Source: Hirschia sp964352025
GTDB lineage: Bacteria > Pseudomonadota > Alphaproteobacteria > Caulobacterales > Hyphomonadaceae
Direction: 5' to 3'
DNA: 64,000 nt
NCBI GenBank assembly: GCA_964352025.1
Contig: CAYGPZ010000006.1
Location: forward strand, 1 to 64,000
Both the position numbers and the translations under genes were made by a program. Below are positions 62,987-64,000 of this stretch, piece after piece. Every line of letters starts with the position of its first letter. Within the stretch, counting starts at the first letter, position 1. A model generated the notes under the pieces. That model was not told the origin of the DNA. It worked only from the letters and a program-made list of their open reading frames with translations, and ran no database searches.

Positions 62987-64000
62987 ATGGACGCAATAAT
63001 AAGTCAGTTCATGCAATTATTTTCAATTGTATCCTCTGTAGTGCCTTTCTTTATAATGCTTGGTGTTGTCGTAGTTATCCACGAACTCGGGCATTATTTC
63101 GCTGGAAGGACATTTGGAGCCGCGGTCGAGTCTTTCGCTTTTGGTTTCGGAAAATCCATATTTGAAACAACCGATAAGTATGGCACGCGTTGGCGTTTCA
63201 ATTGGTTGCCACTAGGTGGTTTTGTAAAGTTCGTAGGCGAAACAGAAAATACTGCACAGGCTTCTGGGAACACAAATTTACCGAGCGGGAAACCATATAA
63301 AAATCTATCGGCATGGCAACGTGTTATCGTTTCGCTTGCTGGTCCCATTGCCAATTTTATACTTGCGATATTAATTTTTGCGGTAATCTTCGCTCAGGGA
63401 AGGCCTGTTTATGGCGACATCTTCATTCAAGATGTAAGCCCAAATGGTGCTGCTTACCAAGCAGGAATGTTGGCTGGTGATGTCATAAAATCTGTTGAGG
63501 GTAAGACCGTAAAGACTTCATCAGATGTAATTGAAGCAGTGGCGTATAGCGCAGAAGAACCAGTAAATTTTGTACTTCAAAGAGGTGATACAGAATTAGA
63601 CTTGAGTGTAATTCCACAAAGAGAAATCTTTACAAATGAGCGTTTAGGCGTTTCTGAGGAAATCGGTCGCATTGGAATTCAGATGAGCGCGGAATTCATA
63701 GAGATAAGAAAAGTTTCGGCGCTGGAAGCCCTCAGTTTAGGTGCCGAACAAACTGCTGATGTCATAAGAAAAACCATAAAAGTTCTAAAGCGCCTTATTT
63801 TTGGCAAAGATAGCTTCGAGAAAATGAGAGGTCCCTTAGGAATGGGGGATATTGCTGATCGTGTCGTTGACAGCAATATGAAACGTGTGGATGTCAGCTT
63901 AAAGGACAGGTTAACGGGTACTTTTTGGGAAATGTTTGGTCTAATAGCTATGTTTTCCGTAAGTATTGGATTTTTCAACTTACTCCCTATTCCAATGCTT
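62987..64000 (+). CDS. rseP: RseP-type site-2 protease (truncated by window end)
   Basis: An intramembrane zinc metalloprotease that cuts anti-sigma factors or signal-peptide remnants. The visible 338 residues have the zinc motif VIHELGHYFAGR (about residues 31–42) in the first transmembrane helix, LPLGGFVKF, RVIVSLAGPIANFILAIL and a PDZ domain (about residues 135–210). The sequence breaks off at FNLLPIPML, just before the second metal motif, so the C-terminus lies outside the window. ATG 62987 is the start. The order dxr–rseP is conserved. Confidence 0.95.
   Translation, partial: MDAIISQFMQLFSIVSSVVPFFIMLGVVVVIHELGHYFAGRTFGAAVESFAFGFGKSIFETTDKYGTRWRFNWLPLGGFVKFVGETENTAQASGNTNLPSGKPYKNLSAWQRVIVSLAGPIANFILAILIFAVIFAQGRPVYGDIFIQDVSPNGAAYQAGMLAGDVIKSVEGKTVKTSSDVIEAVAYSAEEPVNFVLQRGDTELDLSVIPQREIFTNERLGVSEEIGRIGIQMSAEFIEIRKVSALEALSLGAEQTADVIRKTIKVLKRLIFGKDSFEKMRGPLGMGDIADRVVDSNMKRVDVSLKDRLTGTFWEMFGLIAMFSVSIGFFNLLPIPML

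Overview
This window looks like chromosomal DNA from an alphaproteobacterium of moderate GC content. Several conserved gene orders point there: murA–DUF2948–UPF0262–phosphatase–infA–maf–RNase E/G–yacG, a complete 14-subunit nuo operon followed by birA–coaX–rnj–mce–DUF1467–proS–lolC–lolD–dnaE, and rpsB–tsf–pyrH–frr–uppS–cdsA–dxr–rseP. A bactofilin/M23 peptidase pair, a CC0125/CC1285-type lipoprotein and a NuoE with a helix-hairpin-helix tail suggest the Caulobacterales/Hyphomonadaceae side of the class (inference; genus not determined). I see no rRNA, CRISPR array, prophage or insertion sequence.

Layout. 1–5.6 kb: tRNA-Thr, a small basic ORF, the murA–infA–maf–yacG housekeeping cluster and tRNA-Phe. 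5.6–8.1 kb: an accessory patch with a secreted amidohydrolase facing a small membrane-protein/Xre-regulator cassette. The two share a promoter region with two near-identical 18-bp palindromes, and one membrane gene of the cassette is split by an in-frame TAG. 8.1–20.9 kb: bactofilin and M23 peptidase, peroxiredoxin, a giant AsmA/DUF3971 protein, a SulP transporter with tandem universal stress protein, a CNT nucleoside transporter, an SH3 lipoprotein and two overlapping methyltransferase genes. 20.9–25 kb: a translationally coupled pair, a membrane-anchored OmpA-family protein and an 845-residue protein with nine W-R-x-x-Y-L-type repeats, a strongly basic stretch and a C-terminal helix-hairpin-helix domain. 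25–29.6 kb: a lipoprotein and a small hypothetical protein, lytic transglycosylase, dapA and smpB. 30.1–45.8 kb: nuoABCDEFGHIJKLMN with two non-nuo genes inserted (an NTF2-like protein and a small membrane protein). 45.8–64 kb: birA to dnaE, then the translation/phospholipid/isoprenoid cluster, ending inside rseP.

The genes fall mostly into envelope building (murA, bactofilin, peptidases, dapA, uppS, cdsA, dxr, lolCD, rseP), translation (infA, smpB, proS, rpsB, tsf, frr, tRNAs) and respiration (nuo). The most unusual item is the 21–25 kb pair. Its larger member carries the same C-terminal domain as NuoE in this window, with about 40 of 62 residues identical by eye and an 18-bp identical DNA stretch. 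It also carries a 23-residue segment with 14 Lys/Arg, as might be expected of a membrane-anchored protein that touches nucleic acid. That role is a hypothesis only.
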